Source: an uncultured Pseudomonadota bacterium (lineage in GTDB: Bacteria; Pseudomonadota; Alphaproteobacteria; Rs-D84). From it: a stretch of 48,044 nt of DNA. The stretch is taken from NCBI GenBank assembly GCA_902790415.1, contig CADARU010000005.1, forward strand, positions 1 to 48,044, in the 5' to 3' direction. This document shows, one piece after another, positions 1 to 9,577 of this stretch. Under the pieces are notes generated by a model. The model was not told where the DNA came from and did no database searches. It saw only the letters and a list, made by a program, of their open reading frames with translations. The first letter of the stretch is position 1. Every line of letters starts with the position of its first letter. A program made the translations under genes and the position numbers.

Positions 1-47
1 GAAAACGTATGTTCATAGGAAACAATACACCCCCGAAAAGTATGATA

Positions 48-69
48 GTCAAAAAGGAACGTTTTTGAC
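48..69. repeat. Hairpin-forming palindrome, copy 1
   Basis: An 8-bp perfect inverted repeat (GTCAAAAA / TTTTTGAC) encloses a 6-base loop. It lies in the roughly 280-base stretch before the first gene. A near-identical palindrome lies at 134-153 in the opposite orientation. Whether it is a terminator of an upstream gene or a dispersed palindromic repeat cannot be decided from this window. Confidence 0.5.
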
Positions 70-93
70 GGGGCGGTTTTACCGAATAAAAAA

Positions 94-109
94 TCCCGGG
101 AATCCGGGA
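94..109 (-). terminator. Possible terminator hairpin, minus strand
   Basis: TCCCGG-GAAT-CCGGGA forms a short GC-rich hairpin. Read on the minus strand it is followed by a run of six T, as in an intrinsic terminator. It could be a second stop for minus-strand transcripts passing the terminator at 484-515. Confidence 0.4.
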
Positions 110-133
110 AATAATTTTATGAAAAATGCCTTT

Positions 134-153
134 ACAAAAACGTTCGTTTTTGT
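134..153. repeat. Hairpin-forming palindrome, copy 2
   Basis: A 9-bp perfect inverted repeat (ACAAAAACG / CGTTTTTGT) with a 2-base loop. Its reverse complement matches copy 1 (49-68) at 17 of 20 bases, and the outermost difference is a swapped A-T/T-A pair that keeps the pairing. No gene is seen in this stretch. Confidence 0.5.
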
Positions 154-201
154 CCCAAAAAAACCTGGATTTCTGTGGGTTTTAATAGGTTTTTCTTCAT
201 A

Positions 202-231
202 TTGTTTTGGGGCGGATGGGCGGAGTATAAT
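202..231 (+). promoter_or_regulatory. Sigma70-type promoter of the DUF378 gene
   Basis: TTGTTT (202-207), an 18-base spacer and a consensus TATAAT (226-231). The predicted start near 238 gives a leader of about 43 bases, which contains a small hairpin (TATGTC/GACATA, 235-252) and a Shine-Dalgarno sequence, CGGAG. Confidence 0.65.
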
Positions 232-280
232 ACCTATGTCGTAAAAGACATAAATAACAACTAAAATTACGGAGAATAAA

Positions 281-484
281 ATGAGAGGATTAACAGATTA
301 CGTTCTTGCGCCGTTAACATTTATTGGTGCAATTAACTGGGGATTGGTCGGTATTTTCGGCTTTGATTTGGTTGCGTGGTTGTTTGGCCCTGCGACATTG
401 GTCAGTAATATCGTCTATGCGATTATTGGTATCGCGGCGGTTGTGTGGCTGATAATTATGTTTATCGACAAACCAATGCGATAG
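281..484 (+). CDS. DUF378 family small membrane protein (YuzA-like)
   Basis: A 67-residue protein with two hydrophobic segments, roughly residues 8-33 and 40-62, and almost nothing else. The central INWGLVG motif and the overall size match the DUF378 family of small bacterial inner-membrane proteins, whose function is unknown. The start is supported by the CGGAG ribosome-binding site eight bases upstream. It is monocistronic: its own promoter lies at 202-231 and a strong terminator follows its stop directly. The convergent penicillin-binding protein gene ends inside the same terminator. The family call is confident; no function can be given. Confidence 0.85.
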   Translation: MRGLTDYVLAPLTFIGAINWGLVGIFGFDLVAWLFGPATLVSNIVYAIIGIAAVVWLIIMFIDKPMR

Positions 485-515
485 AAAATCCCGCCGTTTG
501 GCGGGGTTTTATTTT
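484..515. terminator. Bidirectional intrinsic terminator
   Basis: CCCGCC (490-495), loop GTTT, GGCGGG (500-505), with A-rich sequence on the left and T-rich sequence on the right, so it works in both directions. It ends the DUF378 gene and, on the other strand, the penicillin-binding protein gene, whose stop codon (509-511) lies within its flank. Confidence 0.85.
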
Positions 516-2272
516 ACCGTATCATGGAATATTTCGGCGGGTATTGTTCCGCCAGTTATTTTTGAACTCATCGGTGTAAAATCATCATTACCAACCCACA
601 CACCCATAATATATTTATCGTTTGCACCAACAAACCAGGCATCACGATTATTGTTACTGGTTCCTGTTTTTCCGCCAATTACCCCCGGCGCATCTGCGCG
701 GTGGCCGGTGCCCCCGGTTGCGACAACATCGCCCAGTAATTCTGTCATATATTCAACCGTTTGCTGCGACAAAACCGCAAAAGATTCCGATGGGTTGCGT
801 TCATACAACACATCGCCATTTGGGGTTGTTATCTTTGTTATAGAAAATGGATGAACAGATTCGCCATTGTTCCATATAACCGCGTATATGGTTGTCAAAT
901 CGACTAAATTCATCTCTGATGCCCCCAGTACTGTTGAATATTCGCGTTTCAATCGTGCGCCAACCCCCAAACGTGCCGCCATGGATAACACAGAATCCAA
1001 TCCGTATTGTGCGGTTAATTTTAGTGGCACCGAATTAACACTTTTCGCAAATGCGGTGGCCAGAGTTATATCGCCATAATATTTTTCGTTATAATTTTTC
1101 GGGTTGTAATCACCAATTTTGAATTGAGAATCGTTAACCATAGAATCTGGGGTCATACCATTTTCCAGTGCAACCAAATATACAACGGGCTTAAACGCAC
1201 TGCCGGGCTGTCTGTGTGCGGTTGCGCGATTAAATTGGCTGACCTGGTAATCGGTACCGCCAACCATTGCACGAATTGCGCCGTTGCGTTCCAATGCCAA
1301 CGCGGCACCTTGATATTCTTGCAAGTGATTGCGCATATTGTTTGTAATTTTGTTTTGTAATCTTGTGTCCAATGTCGTATGCACGTATATATCAGAATTC
1401 ATTGTCCCTATTTGTGAATTTAATTCTTCGGTAACAAAGTCCGTCCAATAGCGATACACGTTTGTATCTGGTGTCTGGCGGGCAGGGCGCAACTGTGCCG
1501 CGGCGGCGCGCGCCGTATTTATATCTATATAGCCCTGGCGAACCATTTCTTGTAATATGACACGTGCGCGTGCAATATTACGCGTGGGGTTGCGCAGGGG
1601 GCTGTATCCAGTGGGGGCCTTTAACATTGCGGCAATTTGTGTGGCCTGGGCCAAGGTTAATTTTGTTGCAGGCACTTGGAACATAACGCGTGCGGCCGCA
1701 TCCAACCCGCGCAGACCACCAACCAACGATACACGATTCATATACAAATCAAGAATTTGATTTTTATTAAATCTGTTTTCAAGCCAATACGATAAAATTA
1801 GTTCTTGAACTTTGCGCGAAATTTTTTTGTCGCGCGACAGAAATATATTTTTCGCGGTTTGCTGTGTAATGGATGAACCGCCGATAGCAAAACGCCCCTT
1901 GATACTATTGGAAATTATCGCACGAAACAGTGCGCGCGTATCCAATGGCCCATGTTTAAAAAACCTTTTGTCTTCTATTGCAACAATAGATTGCCAAACA
2001 TAAGGCGGTAATGTTTCAACCGATACAGGCGTTTCCATTATTTTATTCGCACTGCGTATTTCATTACCGTCTTTGTCTAAGAACACGATTGCCGGCGCGC
2101 GTGTTTCATACAAAATTGCGTCCAACGATGGCATTTGAAAATAAATAACCGCGACATATACACCGATTCCGACAAATGCCACCGCCACCAGATTTAGCAT
2201 CCATAAAACAAATCGCCACCGCCAAGAAATTGGCCGTTTTTCATCGTTTCTATTGTTTTTGTCTTGTGGCAT
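509..2272 (-). CDS. Class A penicillin-binding protein (PBP1A-type)
   Basis: A bifunctional peptidoglycan synthase anchored in the inner membrane. It polymerises glycan strands from lipid II and cross-links the stem peptides. Residues 21-45 form the single membrane anchor. The glycosyltransferase-51 domain follows, with EDKRFF at 100-105 and GGSSITQQTAKN at 131-142. The transpeptidase domain shows all three catalytic motifs: SAFK (nucleophile S358), SVN (411-413) and KTGT (535-538). At 587 residues it is shorter than E. coli PBP1A (about 850) because the inserted and C-terminal extra domains are missing, so it is a minimal class A enzyme. The start follows AGGAA at good spacing. It begins two bases after the ligA stop codon and is probably co-transcribed with ligA. 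Whether it corresponds to mrcA, mrcB or pbpC is not settled. Confidence 0.92.
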   Translation of the reverse strand: MPQDKNNRNDEKRPISWRWRFVLWMLNLVAVAFVGIGVYVAVIYFQMPSLDAILYETRAPAIVFLDKDGNEIRSANKIMETPVSVETLPPYVWQSIVAIEDKRFFKHGPLDTRALFRAIISNSIKGRFAIGGSSITQQTAKNIFLSRDKKISRKVQELILSYWLENRFNKNQILDLYMNRVSLVGGLRGLDAAARVMFQVPATKLTLAQATQIAAMLKAPTGYSPLRNPTRNIARARVILQEMVRQGYIDINTARAAAAQLRPARQTPDTNVYRYWTDFVTEELNSQIGTMNSDIYVHTTLDTRLQNKITNNMRNHLQEYQGAALALERNGAIRAMVGGTDYQVSQFNRATAHRQPGSAFKPVVYLVALENGMTPDSMVNDSQFKIGDYNPKNYNEKYYGDITLATAFAKSVNSVPLKLTAQYGLDSVLSMAARLGVGARLKREYSTVLGASEMNLVDLTTIYAVIWNNGESVHPFSITKITTPNGDVLYERNPSESFAVLSQQTVEYMTELLGDVVATGGTGHRADAPGVIGGKTGTSNNNRDAWFVGANDKYIMGVWVGNDDFTPMSSKITGGTIPAEIFHDTVK

Positions 2273-2274
2273 TT

Positions 2275-4347
<2,073 letters not shown>

Positions 4348-4365
4348 TCAAAAAAGGATGTTTTT

Positions 4366-4692
4366 ATGGTGATGATTTACTGCCGCGAGTGTGGCAAAAA
4401 ATATTCTGATACTGCGGTCGCGTGCCCAAAATGTGGTTATCGCGAAAAATCAGATATAAAAGTGGAAAACAATATAATAGTGTATTTGGTTTTAACCTGG
4501 TTTTTGGGTTTTGTTGGGATTCATAAATTTTATGTTGGTAAAAACGGCCAGGGTATCGCCATGCTGATTATGGGAACAATAGGATGGTTTTTAATAATTC
4601 CTGGAATAGTGTCCTGTGTTTGGGCTTTGGTGGATTTTATAATCGGTATATGTAATATAAAAAAACCAAATAAAATATTTAATTCGAAATAA
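4366..4692 (+). CDS. Zinc-ribbon TM2 domain membrane protein
   Basis: A 108-residue protein with two parts. The N-terminus is a zinc ribbon with two CxxC pairs (CREC and CPKC, about residues 5-25). The rest is a TM2 domain: two membrane helices flanking a loop that contains the GIHKFYVGK motif (roughly residues 50-58), then a second helix ending at GICNI. The zinc_ribbon-TM2 arrangement is widespread in bacteria and has no established function. The start at 4366 is chosen over an ATG at 4345 because of the AAGGATG site seven bases before it and because the predicted transcription start lies at about 4347. It diverges from ligA. Confidence 0.85.
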   Translation: MVMIYCRECGKKYSDTAVACPKCGYREKSDIKVENNIIVYLVLTWFLGFVGIHKFYVGKNGQGIAMLIMGTIGWFLIIPGIVSCVWALVDFIIGICNIKKPNKIFNSK

Positions 4693-4694
4693 TT

Positions 4695-4727
4695 AAAAAC
4701 CCCACATTTCTGTGGGGTTTGTTTTTA
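4695..4727. terminator. Bidirectional intrinsic terminator
   Basis: AACCCCACA/TGTGGGGTT hairpin with A-rich and T-rich flanks, between the convergent TM2 gene and fabI. It can end transcripts on both strands. Confidence 0.85.
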
Positions 4728-4728
4728 C

Positions 4729-5547
4729 TTATTGTTCCTGGGTATCTAATGCCTTTAACAAAACGTCTTTTAATTCGTTTGGTAACATACCGGTTGTGGA
4801 ATAACCACAATCAACATGGTGTACTTCGCCGGTAACCGCAGAAGACAAATCACTTAACAAATAAAGGGCCGCGCCGGAAACATCGTCCAATGTCATATTA
4901 CGACGTAACGGTGTTTGCCCCGCGTTCAAACGCAACATAGATTTAATGCCGCCAACGCCACTGGATGCCAATGTTAAAATTGGACCCGCGCTGATTGCGT
5001 TAATGCGAATTTTATCGCGTCCCAAATCGGATGCTAAATAACGTACCGATGAATCCAATGCGGATTTTGCGACACCCATAACGTTATAGTTTGGAACGGC
5101 TTTTTCGCCACCGAAATAGGTTAATGTTACAATAGAACCACCATCGGTCATCAGTTTTGATGCGCGACGTGTCAAATCAACCAAAGAATACACAGAAATA
5201 TCCATTGTGTTTTTGAAATTATCACGTGTTGTGTCGGCATAGCGACCCATCAATTCGTTTTTATCAGAAAACGCGATTGCGTGTAACATGCCATCCAAAT
5301 GACCCCACTCGCGTTCAATATTTGCAAACAAAGAATCCATTTGTTCATCGTTTTGCACATTACATTCTTGAACAAATTTTGCACCAATAGATTCTGCCAA
5401 CGGGCGAACACGTTTTTCCAACGCAGGCATTGCATAAGGCATTGCGATTTCGGCACCTTCGTCATGTGCGCGTTTGGCAATCGCCCATGCCATAGACCAA
5501 TCGTTCGCAACACCAGTAATTAAAATTTTCTTTCCTTTTAATAACAT
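4729..5547 (-). CDS. fabI: Enoyl-[acyl-carrier-protein] reductase FabI
   Basis: Performs the last step of each fatty-acid elongation cycle, reducing trans-2-enoyl-ACP with NADH in the cytoplasm. The protein has 272 residues, the usual length. It shows the modified nucleotide-binding motif of FabI near the N-terminus (TGVANDWSMAWAIA, 11-24). The catalytic pair is Y154 and K161 in YNVMGVAK, with Y144 in TYFGG, equivalent to E. coli Y156, K163 and Y146. The start is preceded by AAAGGATG at good spacing. It lies 33 bases downstream of the alaS stop on the same strand, with no terminator between them, so the two are probably one transcript. This enzyme is the target of triclosan-type inhibitors in other bacteria. 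Confidence 0.95.
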   Translation of the reverse strand: MLLKGKKILITGVANDWSMAWAIAKRAHDEGAEIAMPYAMPALEKRVRPLAESIGAKFVQECNVQNDEQMDSLFANIEREWGHLDGMLHAIAFSDKNELMGRYADTTRDNFKNTMDISVYSLVDLTRRASKLMTDGGSIVTLTYFGGEKAVPNYNVMGVAKSALDSSVRYLASDLGRDKIRINAISAGPILTLASSGVGGIKSMLRLNAGQTPLRRNMTLDDVSGAALYLLSDLSSAVTGEVHHVDCGYSTTGMLPNELKDVLLKALDTQEQ

Positions 5548-5580
5548 AGTTTACATCCTTTTAGTTGTTGTTTAATTTTT

Positions 5581-7656
5581 TTATGCCAATGCACCAACAG
5601 ACATAGTGATACGTCTGATGCCGCTGCTAATAGATTTTTCTTTGTTAATTTTTGCGCGCAATATTTCCCCGGTGTGATTAACATGTGTTCCGCCACACAA
5701 TTCGCATGAAACGTTACCGGCCGTAATTACACGTACGACATCACCATATTTTTCACCAAACAATGCCATTGCACCGCGTTTTTTTGCATCGTCTATTGAC
5801 ATTTCTTCGTGTGTAACGGGCATATCCGCGGCAATCCAATCGTTAACTAATTTTTCAACCGCGGCTTTTTCTTCATCGGTCATTGCACGACCAAAAGAAA
5901 AGTCAAAACGGACGGAATCCGGACTAACCTTGGAACCGCGTTGTTCAACATCGGTATTTAAAACTTGGCGCAACGCCGCCTGTAATAAATGTGTTGCGGT
6001 ATGTGCGCGCGTGGTTTGCGTGCGGTTGTTCACGTCAACTATTGTTGACACATTATCACCCACAGAAACCTTTTCTTTTAACACACCACGATGCAAAACG
6101 ATGTTGTTTGCACGTGCGGCCTCGGTAACAGTCATGATAACCATATCGCCAGATTTTAATTCGCCCATATCGCCAACCTGGCCACCTTGGGTACCATAGA
6201 AATTCGTTTTATCTAATGCGATTTCAACTTCATCGCCAGAATTAGCAGAATTTACAAATTCGCTACCGCGCAAAATGGCCAAAACTTTTGATTGCATTTT
6301 GTTATCGGGCGCATATTTTGTTGTATCAACCGTTGCGGGTAATTCAGTTTGTGATTCCCACAATACTTTTGTTCCTTTGGTGTTCGCGCGACTGCGTTCT
6401 TTTTGTTCGGCCATTGCGCGTTCGAATTCGGCCACATCCACAGATATATTTTTGTCGCGCAAAATCATTTGTGTTAAATCCAAAGGAAAACCGTAAGTAT
6501 CAAACAATTTAAATGCAACGGTTCCTGGCAAAACGCCATTATTAACCTTGGGAATTTCATTGTCTAATAATTTCATGCCATTTTGTAACATATCGGCGAA
6601 CGCGTTTTCTTCGTTTGTAATAACTTCAACAACGTGTTTTTCGTTTGTCGCCAATTCTGGATACGCATCCCCCATTTCACGAACCAGTGCCGGATATAGT
6701 TTAGATAACAATGCACCATTGTGGCCCAACAGTTGTCCATGACGCATCGCACGCCGCAATATACGCCGAATAACATATCCGCGATCGGTATTAGACGGGA
6801 TAACGCCATCGGCAACCGCAAAACCAACCGCACGTAAATGGTCGGTGATAACCTTGAAACTGGTAACATTATCGGGGGTTTCGCGAACACCGGTTAAATC
6901 ACTAACGGCGCGTTTCAGATTTACAAATAAATCCGTATCATAATTATCTACTTTGCCTTGTAACATTGCCGCCCAACGTTCCAGTCCGGCCCCTGTATCA
7001 ACGTTTTTATTCGGCAATGATGTCAGATTTCCATTTGCATCACGATTATATTGCATAAACACGTTGTTCCAAATTTCAACATATCGACCACCGTCTTCAT
7101 CTGGGGTCCCTGGCAGGCCACCCGGAACATTTTCGCCAAAATCATAGAATATTTCTGTGCATGGACCACAGGGGCCGGTATCACCCGCAGACCACCAATT
7201 ATCTTTGCCCAGGCGAATTGCATCCTTGCCTGCAATTTTTTTCCATAATGCGGCGGCTTCGTCATCACTTTCGTGTGCGGTTACAACCAGGCGCGCCGGG
7301 TCAATGCCGATAACATTTGTTAACAAATCCCAAGACATTTCCAATGCGCCCTCTTTGAAGTAATCGCCAAACGACCAATTCCCCAGCATTTCAAAGAAAG
7401 TATGATGGCGACCATCTGTCCCAACTTCTTCTAAATCGTTGTGTTTGCCACCGGCGCGGATGCATTTTTGTACATCTGCGATACGTGGTGCCAAAGGTGT
7501 CTCTTCGCCTAAAAACATCTTTTTCCATGGAACCATACCCGCAACAGTAAACAACAATGTTGGGTCATTTGGAATCAGTGATGCAGAAGGCACGATTTTA
7601 TGATTGTGTTTATTAAAATAGTCCAAAAATAGAGTTCTTATATCATTATAAGTCAT
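5581..7656 (-). CDS. alaS: Alanyl-tRNA synthetase lacking the C-terminal C-Ala domain
   Basis: Charges tRNA-Ala with alanine and clears mischarged Ser/Gly. The class II catalytic core occupies the first 250 residues (motif 2 at about RIADVQKCIRAGGKHND), followed by the tRNA-recognition helices and the editing domain. The editing-site zinc ligands are present: H552 and H556 (HTATH), C654 and H658 (CGGTH, equivalent to E. coli C666 and H670). The protein stops at residue 691, where E. coli AlaRS (876 residues) goes on into the oligomerisation/C-Ala domain. That domain is absent, and fabI begins 33 bases later, so no remnant exists. Start: ATG after AAGGAAAG. A promoter is predicted at 7693-7720. 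The call is certain; the truncation is the odd feature. Confidence 0.95.
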   Translation of the reverse strand: MTYNDIRTLFLDYFNKHNHKIVPSASLIPNDPTLLFTVAGMVPWKKMFLGEETPLAPRIADVQKCIRAGGKHNDLEEVGTDGRHHTFFEMLGNWSFGDYFKEGALEMSWDLLTNVIGIDPARLVVTAHESDDEAAALWKKIAGKDAIRLGKDNWWSAGDTGPCGPCTEIFYDFGENVPGGLPGTPDEDGGRYVEIWNNVFMQYNRDANGNLTSLPNKNVDTGAGLERWAAMLQGKVDNYDTDLFVNLKRAVSDLTGVRETPDNVTSFKVITDHLRAVGFAVADGVIPSNTDRGYVIRRILRRAMRHGQLLGHNGALLSKLYPALVREMGDAYPELATNEKHVVEVITNEENAFADMLQNGMKLLDNEIPKVNNGVLPGTVAFKLFDTYGFPLDLTQMILRDKNISVDVAEFERAMAEQKERSRANTKGTKVLWESQTELPATVDTTKYAPDNKMQSKVLAILRGSEFVNSANSGDEVEIALDKTNFYGTQGGQVGDMGELKSGDMVIMTVTEAARANNIVLHRGVLKEKVSVGDNVSTIVDVNNRTQTTRAHTATHLLQAALRQVLNTDVEQRGSKVSPDSVRFDFSFGRAMTDEEKAAVEKLVNDWIAADMPVTHEEMSIDDAKKRGAMALFGEKYGDVVRVITAGNVSCELCGGTHVNHTGEILRAKINKEKSISSGIRRITMSVGALA

Positions 7657-7692
7657 AATTTTTCTTTCCTTGTTTTAAATTTTTTCTGATGA

Positions 7693-7720
7693 ATTATAGA
7701 ACTTTATTGTTCGGGTGCAA
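7693..7720 (-). promoter_or_regulatory. alaS-fabI promoter
   Basis: On the minus strand: TTGCAC (7715-7720), a 16-base spacer and consensus TATAAT (7693-7698). The -35 box lies inside the end of the upstream gene. The leader before the alaS ATG is about 30 bases and carries AAGGAAAG. Confidence 0.6.
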
Positions 7721-8489
7721 CCATATTTTGTGCCACACCATATCTGAACAATTCATTAAATTGAATATTTGCAGTTTTTTGTGCGGTCAAGGCCGCCGCG
7801 TTCGCCAAATCTGTACCCAAGCGAACGGATACATAGTTTGTCTTATTCATATATAGTGCCGAATATCCGGGATTCGTTTCGTGTATGAACGTGTTTATAC
7901 CTTGCCATAAAATCGCCGACATAGAAAACCGATGTTTAAGCTTTTTTAAAATTTTAGATGCCTGGGGCAACAAGGGACGTAAAAAGTCCCTAAAATTACA
8001 TAAATGCTTAAACCTTATCCATGTTCCGTTTAAATCGAGATGTGGACCGGTTATCCCACAATTCGTCCCGTTAATCCATTTTTTGTTAATTCCTAAAAAT
8101 TCGGCAACGTTTTCGGATATAGTGGTTGCGTTTTGTATAACCGCAAAGGCATTTTCTGATACGTTTGGTATTTCTGTATTCAATAAAACATCGCCATCAC
8201 CGACAAAAGTCATCCATTTTAAGTACGGATATTTTTTCTCTGCTAAATCTATAATCGCAACAGTTGATGCAACCGCATCTATATCTTCATCAGAATTTAT
8301 AATATTCAGTGTTCCATGCCATCCTAATTTACGAATAAAAGATTTTTTTATTGTTCTTTTCGGGTTTGTATTATGTATTACTAAAATAAATTTAAAACAA
8401 AAACGACACAGCCGCGGCACAGAAATGCGCAGCATCTCGGGGTTATTTGTGATAATGCCAACCAGAAGTCGTTTTTTTATGAACATCAT
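7704..8489 (-). CDS. Putative GT-A-fold glycosyltransferase, unassigned
   Basis: A 261-residue soluble protein that I cannot place in a named family. Its N-terminal half alternates predicted strands and helices (LLVGIIT, FILVIHNT, then a helix after DIDAVAS) and reaches WMTFVGDGDVLLN near residues 92-104. There the DGD triplet after a hydrophobic strand resembles the metal-binding DxD of GT-A glycosyltransferases. That resemblance is the only basis for the call. The start is one of two consecutive ATG codons. There is no ribosome-binding site, and a -10 box ends seven bases before the first ATG, so the mRNA is predicted to be leaderless. The gene diverges from the membrane protein at 8570. 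A sizeable reading frame exists on the opposite strand (7885-8517) but has no comparable composition or start signals. Confidence 0.5.
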   Translation of the reverse strand: MMFIKKRLLVGIITNNPEMLRISVPRLCRFCFKFILVIHNTNPKRTIKKSFIRKLGWHGTLNIINSDEDIDAVASTVAIIDLAEKKYPYLKWMTFVGDGDVLLNTEIPNVSENAFAVIQNATTISENVAEFLGINKKWINGTNCGITGPHLDLNGTWIRFKHLCNFRDFLRPLLPQASKILKKLKHRFSMSAILWQGINTFIHETNPGYSALYMNKTNYVSVRLGTDLANAAALTAQKTANIQFNELFRYGVAQNMVAPEQ

Positions 8490-8496
8490 GCGGATA

Positions 8497-8525
8497 ATTT
8501 TAAATAAAATTTTCTAAAATTGCAA
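8497..8525 (-). promoter_or_regulatory. Promoter of the 8489 gene, sharing its -35 with the divergent promoter
   Basis: On the minus strand: TTGCAA (8520-8525), a 17-base spacer and TAAAAT (8497-8502), then seven bases to the ATG. The -35 hexamer is its own reverse complement and also serves the plus-strand promoter. Confidence 0.65.
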
Positions 8526-8549
8526 TTAGTTAGTTTTTTATGATATAAT
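8520..8549 (+). promoter_or_regulatory. Promoter of the 8570 gene, sharing its -35 with the divergent promoter
   Basis: TTGCAA (8520-8525), an 18-base spacer and consensus TATAAT (8544-8549). The short leader carries AAGGGAAGAG ahead of the ATG at 8570. Confidence 0.65.
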
Positions 8550-8569
8550 ATACAGCAAGGGAAGAGAAA

Positions 8570-9049
8570 ATGAAAAATTCATTTGTGTTTGTTATTGTTT
8601 TATTGACTGTTATAATAATAATGTCGTCATTTGGTTTGTACTTGGACAACGTAACACCTATTCAGTTACCCAAGTCGGTTGAAGGTCGGGTTTTATTTGT
8701 ATGCCCCATGGCACACAGTTTCTGGGACAGTATTTCACATGGTTTGGCACCATATTTTAAATATATTAGTATGGGATTGTTGTTTTGTGGAATTGTTTTG
8801 CTGTTCTTTTGGGGGTGGGCGTTGTATCAAAATTTAATAAAAGACGAATTTAAAAAAGAGGCGTTTGTTAATCCGTGGGCATTTACAAAAATTTTAATAT
8901 GGGCGGTTGTACTTGCAACAATGTTGGTGCATGGGCCGAACCGCTATCGCGAAGTAAAAATAGATAATGCCCAGGGTAATTGGGTTCTGTGCGAAGCGGA
9001 TTCTACCGGTGCCAAGCCCGTTTCGGCGGATGCAGTTCATGCGAAATAG
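8570..9049 (+). CDS. Hypothetical membrane protein with three predicted helices
   Basis: A 159-residue protein of unknown function. Hydrophobic segments lie at about residues 5-25 (uncleaved signal or first helix), 63-87 and 104-123. The stretch between the first and second helices probably faces the periplasm, and the C-terminal 35 residues are polar. The start follows a clear AAGGGAAGAG site, and its promoter shares a -35 hexamer with the divergent 8489 gene. No domain is recognised and no terminator is obvious before the HU promoter at 9079. Homologues would be needed before assigning a role. Confidence 0.7.
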   Translation: MKNSFVFVIVLLTVIIIMSSFGLYLDNVTPIQLPKSVEGRVLFVCPMAHSFWDSISHGLAPYFKYISMGLLFCGIVLLFFWGWALYQNLIKDEFKKEAFVNPWAFTKILIWAVVLATMLVHGPNRYREVKIDNAQGNWVLCEADSTGAKPVSADAVHAK

Positions 9050-9078
9050 CCCATTTTTAACCTTTTTGTAAATACATC

Positions 9079-9107
9079 TTGACTTAAAAGGCGGAATTCT
9101 TTACGAT
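9079..9107 (+). promoter_or_regulatory. HU gene promoter
   Basis: TTGACT (9079-9084), a 17-base spacer and TACGAT (9102-9107). The leader of roughly 65 bases contains a hairpin at 9117-9142. Confidence 0.65.
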
Positions 9108-9116
9108 TCGTTCAGG

Positions 9117-9142
9117 CAGTACAGGAAATTCCCTTGTTACTG
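9117..9142 (+). promoter_or_regulatory. Hairpin in the HU leader
   Basis: CAGTA (9117-9121) pairs with TACTG (9138-9142), and partial pairing extends inward. It lies in the 5' untranslated region about 40 bases before the HU start. A regulatory role is possible but unproven. Confidence 0.35.
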
Positions 9143-9180
9143 TTGGGACACCTTAAATAAATTTATGAAAGGAGAACATA

Positions 9181-9453
9181 ATGAACAAACAACAATTGAT
9201 TGAAGCAATCGCTAATGAAGTAGATATCACAAAAGCAACTGCTGCTGCGTGCTTGGATGCTTTCATTAACAATGTTACCAAAGTTTTGAAAAAGAAAGGC
9301 GATGTTCGCTTGGTTGGCTTTGGCACATTTACAACAGCAAAACGCAAAGCGACAACAGGTCGCAACCCACAGACGGGTGCTGCTATTAAGATTCCGGCTT
9401 CTGTTCAGCCGAAATTTAAACCTGGTAAAGCATTGAAAGATGCTTTGAATTAA
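9181..9453 (+). CDS. HU/IHF-family DNA-binding protein
   Basis: A small nucleoid protein that binds and bends DNA as a dimer. The 90-residue sequence is typical of the family in length. It has the helical N-terminal dimerisation region (MNKQQLIEAIA...), the GFGTF turn near residues 46-50 and the beta-arm motif GRNPQTGAAIKIPA near residues 60-73. The start follows AAAGGAG at ideal spacing. Its own promoter at 9079 and a terminator at 9484 make it monocistronic. HU is more likely than IHF, but the subunit type cannot be fixed without alignment. Confidence 0.93.
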   Translation: MNKQQLIEAIANEVDITKATAAACLDAFINNVTKVLKKKGDVRLVGFGTFTTAKRKATTGRNPQTGAAIKIPASVQPKFKPGKALKDALN

Positions 9454-9483
9454 ACCGTTGGTTTATTTGTTGTTAAAAAAGAA

Positions 9484-9515
9484 CGCCGCCATTTTTGGCG
9501 GTGTTTTTGTTTTTA
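9484..9515 (+). terminator. Intrinsic terminator after HU
   Basis: CCGCC (9486-9490), loop ATTTTT, GGCGG (9497-9501), followed by T-rich sequence. Confidence 0.85.
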
Positions 9516-9516
9516 A

Positions 9517-9545
9517 TTGAATCTTTTATTGTTTTCGGCTAAAAT
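9517..9545 (+). promoter_or_regulatory. tyrS promoter
   Basis: TTGAAT (9517-9522), a 17-base spacer and TAAAAT (9540-9545). The leader is about 25 bases and includes AAAGGAA before the ATG at 9578. Confidence 0.65.
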
Positions 9546-9577
9546 TCATCTATCGTATGGTTTAAAGGAAATAAAAA

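Noticed and set aside
7885..8517. A 210-residue plus-strand reading frame opposite the glycosyltransferase-like gene
   Set aside because: Its residue order looks like reversed coding sequence, it lacks a ribosome-binding site and promoter, and the minus-strand frame has a promoter and a plausible domain pattern.
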